From Arthrobacter sunyaminii (lineage in GTDB: Bacteria > Actinomycetota > Actinomycetes > Actinomycetales > Micrococcaceae), in contig NZ_CP076456.1 of NCBI RefSeq assembly GCF_018866305.1, positions 372,001-436,000 of the forward strand: a stretch of 64,000 bases of DNA, written 5' to 3'. Below the pieces are notes generated by a model that was not told the origin of the DNA, ran no database searches, and was given only the letters and a program-made list of their open reading frames with translations. Shown here piece by piece: positions 1 to 8,235 of the stretch (the stretch's first letter is position 1; each line of letters starts with the position of its first letter). Position numbers and translations under genes: made by a program.

Positions 1-539
1 AAACGATCACCGCAGATCTGGTTCTGGTGGGGATCGGCATCGTGCCGGAAACCGCGCTGGCCGCGTCGGCCGGGCTGGAAATTGATAACGGGACGCTGGT
101 CGACGACCACCAGCGCACCAGCCACCCCAACGTCTATGCGGTGGGCGACTCCTCCCGCACCCGGCTGCCGGACGGTACGCTCCTGCGCCGGGCCGAGCAC
201 TGGGAACACGCCATGCACACCGGATCCACGGCTGCCGCGGCCCTGCTGGGGCAGGACCTGCCCGTCCACGGCGCTTCCTGGTTCTGGTCCGACCGCCACG
301 GCGTGCACGTTGAAGGCGCCGGATCAATGCTCGGTGACGGGACCATTGTGGTGCGCGAGAAAGACGGAGTCCCAGTGGCGAGCTTCCGGCTGGCCGACGA
401 CGGCACCATGGCTGGCTGCGCCGCCATCGACGGCGGATTGACCGTCCGCGCTGCCCGCCGCATTATCGACCGCGGCATCCGGGTTGATCCTGCCCTCCTC
501 GCGGATCCTGCCGTCGACCTCAAAAAACTTGCCCGCTGA
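1..539 (+). CDS. Ferredoxin reductase of an aromatic dioxygenase (C-terminal part, cut by window edge)
   Basis: The reading frame is open from base 3, so the N-terminal FAD domain lies outside the window. What remains has the end of the NAD domain (LVLVGIGIVPET), the second FAD-contacting motif NVYAVGDSS, a RAEHWEHAMHTG stretch and the C-terminal reductase domain. This matches BphA4/HcaD-type flavoprotein reductases, which pass electrons from NADH to a Rieske ferredoxin. The next gene is a dioxygenase beta subunit 28 bp downstream, so it probably serves that oxygenase; the alpha subunit and ferredoxin presumably lie upstream. The family is clear; the partner is inferred from position. Confidence 0.85.
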   Translation, partial: TITADLVLVGIGIVPETALAASAGLEIDNGTLVDDHQRTSHPNVYAVGDSSRTRLPDGTLLRRAEHWEHAMHTGSTAAAALLGQDLPVHGASWFWSDRHGVHVEGAGSMLGDGTIVVREKDGVPVASFRLADDGTMAGCAAIDGGLTVRAARRIIDRGIRVDPALLADPAVDLKKLAR

Positions 540-567
540 TCCTTTTGACGAAACGTGAGCTGACACG

Positions 568-1134
568 ATGACCGAGACCATGGCCCCGGCTGCGGGCACC
601 GACATTCCACCGACGGACGGCCAGCTGGTCGACTCCGAGCTGGCGTACCGCGTCCAGCAGTTCTACTTCCGCGAAGCTGAACTGCTCGACGACGGCCGCT
701 TCGCGGACTGGCTGGAAGTGTTCGACGACGATCTGTTCTACTGGGCGCCGCTGCGGACCAACAGGCTGCGCCGCCAGGCCGCCCTCTCCGTGGGAGCCCA
801 GGGGGAAGCCGCCTACTTCGACGAAACCAAGGAGTCGCTGGCCTGGCGAATCCGCCGCTACGACTCGGGGATGGCCTGGGCCGAAGACCCGCCCTCGCGC
901 ACCCGGCACCTGATTTCGAACGTCACCGTCCACCACCAATCGGACGGAACGCTCAGCGCCCGGTGCGCCTTCCTGGTGTACCGCAACCGCCTTCAGACGG
1001 AAACCGACATTTACGCCGGAGGACGCACCGACATCCTGCGGATCCAGCCCGACGGCGGCTTCAAGGTGGCGCGCCGGGAAATCATGTTCGACGCCAACGT
1101 GCTGCAGGCCAAAAACCTCAGCACGTTCTTCTAA
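568..1134 (+). CDS. Aromatic ring-hydroxylating dioxygenase, beta (small) subunit
   Basis: The 188-aa protein has the length and the snoaL/NTF2-like cone fold signature of BphE/HcaF-type small subunits: an early helix with YRVQQFYFREAELLDDG and the conserved W and D in FADWLEVFDDDLFYW, then SRTRHLISNV and a C-terminal KVARREIMFDANVL strand. The small subunit is structural and packs with the Rieske alpha subunit in an alpha3beta3 hexamer. Its neighbours are a reductase upstream and a dihydrodiol dehydrogenase downstream, so the enzyme probably makes a cis-dihydrodiol from a biphenyl-, cumate- or phenylpropionate-like ring. The exact substrate cannot be read from this subunit. Confidence 0.9.
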   Translation: MTETMAPAAGTDIPPTDGQLVDSELAYRVQQFYFREAELLDDGRFADWLEVFDDDLFYWAPLRTNRLRRQAALSVGAQGEAAYFDETKESLAWRIRRYDSGMAWAEDPPSRTRHLISNVTVHHQSDGTLSARCAFLVYRNRLQTETDIYAGGRTDILRIQPDGGFKVARREIMFDANVLQAKNLSTFF

Positions 1135-1242
1135 GACACCCTCCAGGCCCGGTGGCCAGCCAACTCCGGAAACATCTCTCCGGGGTTCTGTTCCGCTGCG
1201 CGTCAAACCAGCACCTTCCACATCTCAGTATGAGAGGTACAC

Positions 1243-2094
1243 ATGTTTGCAACACAGCAGGCCGGCTGGCTGCAGGGTGACGTAGCCCTGGTCACCGGCG
1301 GCGGCTCCGGAATCGGACAGGCGGTGGCCGAGCGCTATCTTGCCGAAGGGGCCTCCGTTGCCATCTTTGGGCGCGACGCCGACAAACTGAAATCGGTGGT
1401 GGAGGCTTCCTCCGCCCCTGAACGGATGCTCGCCCTTCCCGGCGACGTGCGCAGCAGCGAAGATCTGCAGGACGCCGTCGCACAGACGGTGGCCCGGTTC
1501 GGAAAACTGGACATCCTGGTGCCCAACGCCGGGATCTGGGACTACAACCGGTCCATCACGCGCCTGAACGGGCAGCAGCTCACAGACACGTTCAACGAAC
1601 TGTTTTCCATCAATGTCCTGGGATACCTGCTGACCGTGCAGGCAGCGTGGCAGGAACTGGTCAAGACCCGCGGGAACGTGGTCATGACGCTGTCCAATGC
1701 CTCCTTCCACACCGCCGGCGGCGGACCCGTCTACACAGCGTCCAAATTTGCCGGCCGGGGACTCGTCAACCAGCTGGCCTACGAACTGGCCCCGAAGGTC
1801 CGCGTCAACGGTGTGGCCGTGGGCGCCATGAACACCGATCTCCGCGGCCCGGCCTCCATCGGACTGAATGAACGAACCATCTCCGACTCGTTCGCCCGGT
1901 CGGAGATCACCGGCAACAACCCGCTGATACCCCTGCATGACGCCTCCGTGGAGCCGCAGGACTTCACCGGCTCCTACGTGCTGCTGGCATCACGCCAAAA
2001 CGCCGGCAACATCACCGGCGCCATTGTTCCCGTTGACGGCGGCATCGCCGTGCGCGGGTTCGGAGACCGCGCAGCGGGAGGCGACCAGCTGTGA
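1243..2094 (+). CDS. cis-Dihydrodiol dehydrogenase, short-chain dehydrogenase (BphB/HcaB-like)
   Basis: This is a 283-aa SDR with the NAD motif TGGGSGIG near residue 20, LVPNAGIWDY near residue 88, catalytic serine in TLSNASF and YTASK as the active-site Tyr/Lys. The stretches PNAGIWDY, GGGPVYTASK and GAMNTDLRGP are characteristic of BphB, TodD and HcaB. These enzymes rearomatise the cis-diol formed by ring-hydroxylating dioxygenases to a catechol. It follows the dioxygenase beta subunit by about 108 bp and overlaps the next gene by 4 bp (GTGA), so translation of the two is probably coupled. Confidence 0.88.
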   Translation: MFATQQAGWLQGDVALVTGGGSGIGQAVAERYLAEGASVAIFGRDADKLKSVVEASSAPERMLALPGDVRSSEDLQDAVAQTVARFGKLDILVPNAGIWDYNRSITRLNGQQLTDTFNELFSINVLGYLLTVQAAWQELVKTRGNVVMTLSNASFHTAGGGPVYTASKFAGRGLVNQLAYELAPKVRVNGVAVGAMNTDLRGPASIGLNERTISDSFARSEITGNNPLIPLHDASVEPQDFTGSYVLLASRQNAGNITGAIVPVDGGIAVRGFGDRAAGGDQL

Positions 2095-3671
2095 GCCAGG
2101 ACATCAACCTCAATCCGGTAACGGCAGTGCACCGCGTTGCCGCTTATGCCCCGGACTCGACGGCCCTGGTCTACGAGGACCGGGAGATCAGTTATTCGTC
2201 ACTGCTGGCGGAAGCCGGACAGCTTGCTGCCGCCCTGCGAGACAGGGGGGTGGCCGAGGGGGACCGGGTCGCTTACCTGGGACTCAACAGCCGAACCTTC
2301 GTCAGCACCATGCTGGCCGCCTGGTGGGTCGGCGGAGTTTTTGAACCGTTCAATTTCCGGCTCGCTCCGCGTGAAGTGAGTGTTCTGATCCAGCGTTCCA
2401 CCCCGAAGGTGCTCATTGTTGAGCCGTGCCATCAGGACGTCGTGGAAATCCTGTCCGGATACGACGGTTTCCAGGCCGACGATCTGGCACTGGTGCTGGT
2501 GGACAACGATCCGGCCGTTCCCCCGGCGCCCGAATTCGCACCGATCTGGACCCTGCTGAGCGATTTCCTTGGCACCGGGGAAGGACCTGCCCCGGAGGTT
2601 ACCCCGCGGGTGCAGGAAGATCTGGCTATTCTGATGTTCACCTCAGGAACCACCGGCGTGCCCAAGGGTGTGCAGCTGTCTTTCGGAAACCTGTGGTGGA
2701 ACTCCGTCAATGTCGATTCGCTGGTGGATACCCGCCGCGGGGACGTCAATCTGGCCGTCGCCCCGCTGTTCCACATTGGCGGGCTGAACGCCCTCACCCT
2801 CCGCGTCCTGGCGCGGGGAGGAACCACGGTAATCCGCCGGACCTTCGATCCCCGGCAAACGCTGCGGGACATCGAGCAGCACGGTGTTGCACAGGCGTTC
2901 CTGGTACCTGCACAGCTTTCAGCCATGCAGCAGGCGGAGAACTTCGAAGAAGCCGATATTTCAAGCCTGAGAGCCCTCATCTGTGCGGGGGCGCCGGTTC
3001 CGCCGGTGCTGCTGAAGCAGTATGAAGGCAAGGGGGTCCGTGTCCAGCAGGCCTGGGGGCTCACGGAAACAGCGCCGTTCGCCACGTATCTCCCGGCGGA
3101 ACTGACCTACGCCAAAGCCGGATCCTGCGGCATCCCCATGCCGTACACCGAAGTGCGGATTGTCGATCCCACCACCGGCAGCGACGTTGCGGAGCGCGGC
3201 AGCACCGGTGAGATGTGGGTGAAGGGGCCAAACGTCACGCCGGGATACTGGAATGACGGTCCTGCCACGGAAGCGGCCTTCAACGACGGATGGTTCCGCA
3301 GCGGAGATATCGGATACCAGGACGAAGACGGCTTCTTTTACATTGTCGACCGGCTCAAGGACATGATCGTGACCGGCGGAGAGAACGTCTATCCCGCCGA
3401 GGTGGAGCGCGCCCTCATGGAGTTTCCCGGTGTCCTGGATGTCGCCGTCGTCGGCGTCGAAGACAGCAAATGGGGAGAATCCGTTGTTGCCGTCATGAGC
3501 TGCGTGGACGGAATTGTTCCGGACATCGAAGAGGTGCGTGCGTTCACCGGAACGTATTTGGCCCGCTACAAACTGCCCAAAAAGCTGGTGCTGACGGGTT
3601 CCGTTCCCCGTAACGGTGCAGGAAAACTGAACAAGATAGCCATCCGCGAGATGGCATCGGAGGAGAACTGA
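2091..3671 (+). CDS. AMP-dependent acyl-CoA synthetase/ligase
   Basis: The 526-aa protein belongs to the ANL adenylating family. The P-loop-like core FTSGTTGVPKG lies near residue 183, the A5 motif is in QQAWGLTETAP, and the GWFRSGDIG and DRLKDMIVTGGENVYPAEVE motifs precede the C-terminal swinging domain. The terminal catalytic Lys is in NGAGKLNK. It activates a carboxylic acid to its CoA thioester through an acyl-adenylate. The start is a GTG overlapping the dehydrogenase stop. In this context an aromatic or arylalkanoic acid is a reasonable substrate, but that is inference. Confidence 0.88.
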   Translation: MSQDINLNPVTAVHRVAAYAPDSTALVYEDREISYSSLLAEAGQLAAALRDRGVAEGDRVAYLGLNSRTFVSTMLAAWWVGGVFEPFNFRLAPREVSVLIQRSTPKVLIVEPCHQDVVEILSGYDGFQADDLALVLVDNDPAVPPAPEFAPIWTLLSDFLGTGEGPAPEVTPRVQEDLAILMFTSGTTGVPKGVQLSFGNLWWNSVNVDSLVDTRRGDVNLAVAPLFHIGGLNALTLRVLARGGTTVIRRTFDPRQTLRDIEQHGVAQAFLVPAQLSAMQQAENFEEADISSLRALICAGAPVPPVLLKQYEGKGVRVQQAWGLTETAPFATYLPAELTYAKAGSCGIPMPYTEVRIVDPTTGSDVAERGSTGEMWVKGPNVTPGYWNDGPATEAAFNDGWFRSGDIGYQDEDGFFYIVDRLKDMIVTGGENVYPAEVERALMEFPGVLDVAVVGVEDSKWGESVVAVMSCVDGIVPDIEEVRAFTGTYLARYKLPKKLVLTGSVPRNGAGKLNKIAIREMASEEN

Positions 3672-3673
3672 CG

Positions 3674-4135
3674 ATGTCTGCCGACGAAGTTGACCTTTTG
3701 AAGTGGCCTGCCAGCCTGCCTGCGACCTGGGCTGCCGTCCCGGTCCAGCCTGCAGGGGGTTTTGCCGAAGCCTTTGCCGTCACGGAGGCCGGGGAGCCCC
3801 GCGGTGTGGTGCTCGTTGACTTCGTGGTCCGCGGAGAGCTTGATGCAGCCTATCCCGCGTCGGTGCGCGACCGTGTTCTGCAGCCTTCGGCAGACGCCGC
3901 CGCGGAAGCCCTGCAGCTCGTCTCGGAACAGGTGATGGCAGCAGATCCGCAGTGCCGCCGCCTGGTCATCGCCACCGCAGAAGGCGATGTGGCGGAGATT
4001 GCCCGCGCGGAACGGGCCGGGTACCGCTACGTTGTGGACGTGGATTTGCCGGACCGGTCGGTGTCGCTGTTGGCCGCCGAACCGGCCTGGGTGCTGGAAG
4101 AATCCCGTCGGATCGACGACGTCCCCACCCGCTGA
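3674..4135 (+). CDS. Small conserved protein, possibly GNAT-like
   Basis: This 153-aa protein starts 2 bp after the acyl-CoA synthetase stop and is almost certainly the last gene of the same operon. The second half (LVIATAEGDVAEIARAERAG followed by YRYVVDVDLPDRSVSLL) has the helix-strand pattern of the C-terminal half of GNAT acetyltransferases. A clear acetyl-CoA loop (R/QxxGxG/A) is not visible, so catalytic activity is doubtful. It is acidic, with no signal peptide or membrane segment. A role in aromatic acid catabolism can be inferred only from the operon. Confidence 0.6.
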   Translation: MSADEVDLLKWPASLPATWAAVPVQPAGGFAEAFAVTEAGEPRGVVLVDFVVRGELDAAYPASVRDRVLQPSADAAAEALQLVSEQVMAADPQCRRLVIATAEGDVAEIARAERAGYRYVVDVDLPDRSVSLLAAEPAWVLEESRRIDDVPTR

Positions 4136-4176
4136 CACGGCCGCCGTCGTGCTGGCCGTGTCAGCAGATGCGCCTT

Positions 4177-4207
4177 GGGCGCCAGGTGCGCCGCGCGCCT
4201 GGCGCCC
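4177..4207. terminator. Hairpin between convergent genes
   Basis: A 10-bp perfect inverted repeat, GGGCGCCAGG (4177-4186) and CCTGGCGCCC (4198-4207), sits between the acyl-CoA-synthetase operon and the convergent iclR gene and touches the iclR stop codon. There is no U-tract, so it may be a factor-assisted terminator or an mRNA-end stabiliser for both transcripts. Confidence 0.45.
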
Positions 4208-5019
4208 TAGGCGCTTTGGGCGAGCTGGCGGCGCGTCTGGTGCTGCTGGCCGCTGACCGCGGCCACGGCGCGCGACGCCGCGTAGCAAACCTTGCGCAGT
4301 GATGTTGCCTGGGACTCCGGCACAAACTTGCCCACCGGCCCGGAGACGGAGAGCGCGGCCACCGGGCGCCCATTGGTCCCGAAGACAGGAGCTGCGATGC
4401 AGTTGAGGCCGGTGAGGATCTCCTCGCGGTCATAGGCAAGGTTGGTGCGCCGCACCTCCAGCAGCTCGGTCCGGAGCCGGGCCGGGCTGGTGATGGTGGA
4501 CGGAGTCCAGCTGAGCATTCCCGATGCCATGGCCTGCTCGGCGGCGTCGGGGTTGTAGGCCAGCAGGACCTTTCCCACTGCCGTGCAGTAGCCGGGAGCG
4601 CGTCCGCCAATGCGGGAGGGGCTGCGGACCTGAAGATGGCCGTACAACTTGTTCAGGTAAACAACGTCGGTTCCCTGCAGGACCGCCAGATGCACCGTCT
4701 GCTTGCTCAGTACGTAGAGATCCGCCAGGAAGGGCGTCAAAGCATCCCGCATCCTGCCCTGCAGGGCGTCCTCCTGCGTGGCGCCCAGATCCTGGATCAT
4801 CTTGCCCAGCCGGTAATTGTTGCCTGCGCGCTCCACCGCCCCGTTTTCCTGCAGTGTGGCCAAAAGCCGGAAGGCAGTGGATTTGGACAGCGAGGACCGG
4901 CGTGCCAGTTCGCTGACTCCAACGCCGATATACGCGTCATCGCCGAAGGCACTGAGCAGTGACATGGCTTTGTCGACGGCCGTCCGCGAATCTCGGGCAG
5001 GTGGAATGCTGCGGGTCAT
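4207..5019 (-). CDS. IclR-family transcriptional regulator
   Basis: The 270-aa protein has an N-terminal winged helix-turn-helix (VDKAMSLLSAFG, then VSELARRSSLSKSTAFRLLATL and GAVERAGNNYRLG) and a C-terminal effector domain with PSRIGGRAPGYCTAVGKVLLA and LNCIAAPVFG. The ATG at 5019 is preceded by GGAGG five bases upstream; a longer upstream frame lacks family similarity. IclR proteins usually sense small aromatic or aliphatic acids. Convergent to the dioxygenase/acyl-CoA ligase operon and divergent from an XRE regulator, it probably controls the aromatic genes on its right-hand flank. Effector unknown. Confidence 0.9.
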   Translation of the reverse strand: MTRSIPPARDSRTAVDKAMSLLSAFGDDAYIGVGVSELARRSSLSKSTAFRLLATLQENGAVERAGNNYRLGKMIQDLGATQEDALQGRMRDALTPFLADLYVLSKQTVHLAVLQGTDVVYLNKLYGHLQVRSPSRIGGRAPGYCTAVGKVLLAYNPDAAEQAMASGMLSWTPSTITSPARLRTELLEVRRTNLAYDREEILTGLNCIAAPVFGTNGRPVAALSVSGPVGKFVPESQATSLRKVCYAASRAVAAVSGQQHQTRRQLAQSA

Positions 5020-5124
5020 CGGTTCCTCCGACGCTGGAAGTGGTTGTTGAACCGTGTGGACAGGGACAACGTGCCGGTCTGTGGAACAACGGGCAATATC
5101 AGTGTTGCCCGCCACAGATAGGTG

Positions 5125-5159
5125 TGTCAAACATGACAAATTGTCACTTATATGTGACA
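5125..5159. promoter_or_regulatory. Tandem palindromic operators in iclR/XRE divergent promoter
   Basis: Two adjacent inverted repeats share the TGTCA/TGACA half-site: TGTCA-N4-TGACA at 5125-5138 and TGTCAC-N6-GTGACA at 5142-5159. The second ends only 11 bp before the XRE start codon, so a bound protein would cover the start of that transcript. On the minus strand 5130-5125 reads TTGACA, a perfect -35 for iclR. This suggests autoregulation by the XRE-cupin protein or mutual control. Confidence 0.55.
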
Positions 5160-5170
5160 GACTGGCCGCC

Positions 5171-5773
5171 ATGCAGACCAACGAGCTGGTATCCCGGAAT
5201 ATTCGGCGCTTCAGGCTCGAGCGTGACCTCTCCCTCGGCGAGCTGGCTGCCCGGGCGGGGCTCTCCAAGCAGACACTGTCCAAGGTCGAAGCCGGAGTGG
5301 GCAACCCTACGGTGGAAACCCTTGAACGCATCGGCCAGGGCCTGGGAGTGGGCATGCTGAGGCTCCTCACCGAGTGGGGGACACAGGTGCATCTGTCGCC
5401 GGCGGCCGGAGCATCCTGGCGTGCGGCGCAGGCAGGGCAGGCCCGGCACCTGGACCGTGTCTACGGGTCCGGATACGTACGGACCCAGCTTCTGCGTATT
5501 GAAGAAGGAACCGAACGGCGCGTGGTTGAACCTGGCGGGACGGGAACACTTCATCAGTTGTACGTCATCAGCGGAGTCCTGGAGGCGGGTCCGGAAGCGG
5601 ACCTGCGGATCCTTGGTGCCGGAGATTTCCTGCGTTTCCCCGGAGACGTCCGGCACGGGTACCGCGCCGTGGACGGCCCGTCGGTTTCCCATCTGACCAC
5701 AACGGCACCATCCGTTCCGCAGTTTGTCCGCCAGGATATTGAGCGTGCCGAAGGGCTGCGGGCCGGCCGGTAA
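5171..5773 (+). CDS. XRE-family regulator with C-terminal cupin domain
   Basis: This is a 200-aa two-domain regulator. Residues about 8-62 form a Cro/C1-type helix-turn-helix (NIRRFRLERDLSLGELAARA, GLSKQTLSKVEAG, NPTVETLERIGQGLG). The C-terminal half is a small beta-barrel (GTGTLHQLYVISGVLEAG, GAGDFLRFPGDVRHGYRA) typical of cupin_2 sensor domains. ATG 5171 is chosen because the HTH begins a few residues later and longer forms read through the operator repeats. Such proteins often regulate amino-acid or amine catabolism. It is transcribed divergently from iclR with two palindromes directly upstream. Confidence 0.85.
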   Translation: MQTNELVSRNIRRFRLERDLSLGELAARAGLSKQTLSKVEAGVGNPTVETLERIGQGLGVGMLRLLTEWGTQVHLSPAAGASWRAAQAGQARHLDRVYGSGYVRTQLLRIEEGTERRVVEPGGTGTLHQLYVISGVLEAGPEADLRILGAGDFLRFPGDVRHGYRAVDGPSVSHLTTTAPSVPQFVRQDIERAEGLRAGR

Positions 5774-5829
5774 CCTTCTGGAGGCAGCTGCTTTCAAAAG
5801 AGCGTCACGGTAGGGAATTCCGGGCAGCA

Positions 5830-5875
5830 AAAAACCCGGCCTCACCAGTATTTCTTCTGGTTAGACCGGGTTTTT
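5830..5875. terminator. Bidirectional rho-independent terminator
   Basis: AAACCCGG...ACCAG pairs with CTGGT...CCGGGTTT, with A/T runs on both outer sides. It lies directly after the minus-strand tRNA-Arg and also downstream of the plus-strand XRE gene, so it can end both transcripts. Confidence 0.8.
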
Positions 5876-5881
5876 CAGTGG

Positions 5882-5954
5882 TGCGCGCGAAGGGATTCGA
5901 ACCCCCAACCTTCTGATCCGTAGTCAGATGCTCTATCCGTTGAGCTACGCACGC
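5882..5954 (-). tRNA. tRNA-Arg (anticodon ACG)
   Basis: Read on the minus strand, the 73-nt gene folds as a full cloverleaf. A 7-bp acceptor stem (GCGTGCG with CGCGCGC) encloses a D arm, anticodon stem TCTGA/TCAGA with loop CTACGGA, and T arm with GGTTCGAATCC. The anticodon ACG reads CGN arginine codons after deamination to inosine. CCA is encoded just beyond the discriminator A (5879-5881). A terminator follows immediately. Confidence 0.95.
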
Positions 5955-6083
5955 ATCTGGATTTTCTTCATTTTCCGGCCGGTGAGGCCTTCCTTCAAAG
6001 TTTCTCCGTGGCTGTTTTGCCGTAAATAACTATAGCCCAGATTTACGGGTGCGCCTAATCGGGGGTGCCCGGCGTAAAGTTAC

Positions 6084-6208
6084 TAGACCGGTCTATATGA
6101 CCTTCGTCACATCAGGGTATGTTTAGTGCTGGAAGTTCCCTGAAATCTAGCTGAACCTCCGGCGCCGCTGGATATAGGTATTACCTTAGGTGCCGTGGCC
6201 CACGGCAC
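6084..6208 (+). promoter_or_regulatory. pckG upstream region: 12-bp palindrome and 5'-UTR hairpin
   Basis: The roughly 300 bp between the tRNA and pckG contains no gene. It holds a perfect 12-bp palindrome TAGACCGGTCTA (6084-6095), the type of site bound by TetR-like repressors, and an 8-bp stem GTGCCGTG/CACGGCAC with a 3-nt loop (6190-6208) about 50 bp before the start codon, probably in the leader RNA. No clean -35/-10 pair could be fixed. Control of gluconeogenic flux through either element is inference. Confidence 0.5.
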
Positions 6209-6259
6209 ACCGACAACTAGCATCAAAACCACACCACTGGCCCAACGAAGGGAAGAGTC

Positions 6260-8152
6260 ATGGGCGATGACGCGCGTCAGCTAGTTCTCAATGAGAGCGG
6301 CGACAACGCTGCTCCTAGCCATTTGGACAGCAACACACCGGGGGCCTCCGAGGATGCCCCCACCACCCACCAGGCTCTCCTTGCGTGGGTTCAGCAAGTG
6401 GCCGAGCTGACGCAGCCTGATCGCGTTTATTGGGTGGATGGTTCCGAGGCGGAAAACAAGCGCCTCACCGACGAGCTGGTGGATGCAGGAACCCTGGTCC
6501 GGCTCAACCCGGAGACGTTCCCTAATTCCTTTGCCGCTTTTTCGGATCCGAAGGACGTGGCACGCGTCGAGGAGCAGACATTCATCTGCTCCGAGAAGAA
6601 GGAAGATGCCGGCTTCACGAATAACTGGATGGACCCGTCCGAAATGCGGGCCAAGCTCAACGGGCTTTTCTCCGGTTCCATGCGCGGCCGCACCATGTAC
6701 GTCATTCCCTTCGTCATGGGTCACCTAGAAGCCGAGGATCCCAAGTTCGGCGTCGAAATCACTGACAGCGCCTACGTGGTTGCCTCGATGCGAATCATGG
6801 CCCGCATTGGCACCGACGTGCTGCGGAAGATGGAAGAGCTGGACGCGTTTTTCGTGCCGGCCCTGCACTCCGTCGGAGCACCGCTGGCCGAGGGCGAGCA
6901 GGACGTCGCCTGGCCCTGCAGCGATGACAAGTGGATTGTGCACTTCCCCGAAGACCGCTCCATCTGGTCCTACGGCTCCGGCTACGGCGGCAACGCCCTC
7001 CTGGGCAAGAAGTGCTACGCCCTGCGCATCGCCTCCATCATGGCCCGCGATGAAGGATGGCTTGCCGAGCACATGCTCATCCTGAAGCTCACCAGCCCGG
7101 CAAAGAAGGACTACTTCGTGGCGGCGGCGTTCCCGTCCGCCTGCGGCAAGACGAACCTTGCCCTGCTGGATCCCACGATTGAGGGCTGGAAGGTCGAGAC
7201 CCTCGGTGACGACATCACCTGGATGCGCTTCGGCCACAACGGCGAACTGCGCGCCACCAACCCGGAGGCCGGCCTGTTCGGTGTCGCACCGGGCACCGGA
7301 TGGAGCACCAACCCCAACGCCATGCGGGCGATCGCCAAGGGCAACTCCATCTTCACCAACGTGGCCCTGACCGACGACGGCGGTGTCTGGTGGGAGGGCA
7401 TGACCGACGATGCTCCGGCGCACCTGACGGACTGGCTCGGCAATGAGTGGACGCCGGAAGCCGGCCGCCCCGCAGCCCATCCGAATTCCCGTTTCTGCAC
7501 GCCGATCGACCAGATCGACATGCTTGCGGAGGAATACCACTCTCCCGACGGCGTTCCGGTGTCGGCCATCCTCTTCGGCGGGCGGCGCAAGACCACGGTT
7601 CCCCTGGTGACCCAGTCCCGCGACTGGACCAACGGTATCTTCATGGGTTCCACGCTGTCCTCCGAAACCACGGCTGCCGCCGCCGGCCAGGTGGGCGTAG
7701 TGCGCCGCGACCCGATGGCCATGCTGCCGTTCATGGGCTACGACGCCGGTGACTACCTGCGGCACTGGATCACGCTCAGCGGCAAGGCCAACCAGGAGAC
7801 GCTGCCCAAGATCTTCCTGGTGAACTGGTTCCGCCGCACGGCCGACGGCGGATTCGCCTGGCCCGGGTTCGGTGACAACTCGCGCGTGCTGAAGTGGGTT
7901 ATCGAGCGGATCGAAGGAACCGCCGACGCAGTGGAAACCCCGATCGGCTTTGTGCCCACCGGAGAGTCCCTGGACCTCACCGGCATGGACATGACGGCGG
8001 CCGACGTCGAGGCTGCCGTGCATGTTGACCCGGAGGAATGGAAGAAGGAGCTGGCGGGCATCGAAGAATGGTACGCCCGCTTTGGTGAATCCCTTCCCGA
8101 GGACCTCGTTGCCGAGCTGCAGACGCTCAAGGAGCGCTTCGCGGCCGCCTAA
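6260..8152 (+). CDS. pckG: Phosphoenolpyruvate carboxykinase (GTP)
   Basis: The 630-aa protein is full length for the GTP-dependent PEPCK family. It converts oxaloacetate plus GTP to PEP, CO2 and GDP, the first committed step of gluconeogenesis from organic acids. Visible motifs include the kinase P-loop [13 protein letters not shown] near residue 292, the metal-binding GDDITWM, the nucleotide site [12 protein letters not shown] and the PEP-loop region [14 protein letters not shown] near residue 137. A purine-rich GAAGGGAAGAG lies just ahead of ATG 6260. It is monocistronic: a strong terminator follows within 13 bp. In a strain with many acid- and aromatic-degrading genes, this enzyme feeds TCA intermediates into sugars. 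Confidence 0.97.
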   Translation: MGDDARQLVLNESGDNAAPSHLDSNTPGASEDAPTTHQALLAWVQQVAELTQPDRVYWVDGSEAENKRLTDELVDAGTLVRLNPETFPNSFAAFSDPKDVARVEEQTFICSEKKEDAGFTNNWMDPSEMRAKLNGLFSGSMRGRTMYVIPFVMGHLEAEDPKFGVEITDSAYVVASMRIMARIGTDVLRKMEELDAFFVPALHSVGAPLAEGEQDVAWPCSDDKWIVHFPEDRSIWSYGSGYGGNALLGKKCYALRIASIMARDEGWLAEHMLILKLTSPAKKDYFVAAAFPSACGKTNLALLDPTIEGWKVETLGDDITWMRFGHNGELRATNPEAGLFGVAPGTGWSTNPNAMRAIAKGNSIFTNVALTDDGGVWWEGMTDDAPAHLTDWLGNEWTPEAGRPAAHPNSRFCTPIDQIDMLAEEYHSPDGVPVSAILFGGRRKTTVPLVTQSRDWTNGIFMGSTLSSETTAAAAGQVGVVRRDPMAMLPFMGYDAGDYLRHWITLSGKANQETLPKIFLVNWFRRTADGGFAWPGFGDNSRVLKWVIERIEGTADAVETPIGFVPTGESLDLTGMDMTAADVEAAVHVDPEEWKKELAGIEEWYARFGESLPEDLVAELQTLKERFAAA

Positions 8153-8164
8153 TCCGGCAGACAG

Positions 8165-8210
8165 ACAAAAGGCCGGCGGTACTGCGCAGATGCGCGGTAC
8201 CGCCGGCCTT
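8165..8210. terminator. Bidirectional terminator after pckG
   Basis: A 16-bp perfect stem, AAAAGGCCGGCGGTAC (8165-8180) with its complement at 8195-8210, encloses a 14-nt loop and ends in T or A runs on either strand. It separates pckG from the convergent gene at 8236. Confidence 0.92.
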
Positions 8211-8235
8211 TTGCGTGGGCGGGGGCGGGAAGCCT

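Noticed and set aside
1189..1198. TGTTCCGCTG half-site ahead of the BphB-like gene, resembling operators a-d
   Set aside because: Only one arm matches; the opposite arm and third half-site are missing, so chance is likely.
5042..5053. GGTT-GTTG-AACC inverted repeat upstream of iclR
   Set aside because: Arms of only four bases; expected often by chance.
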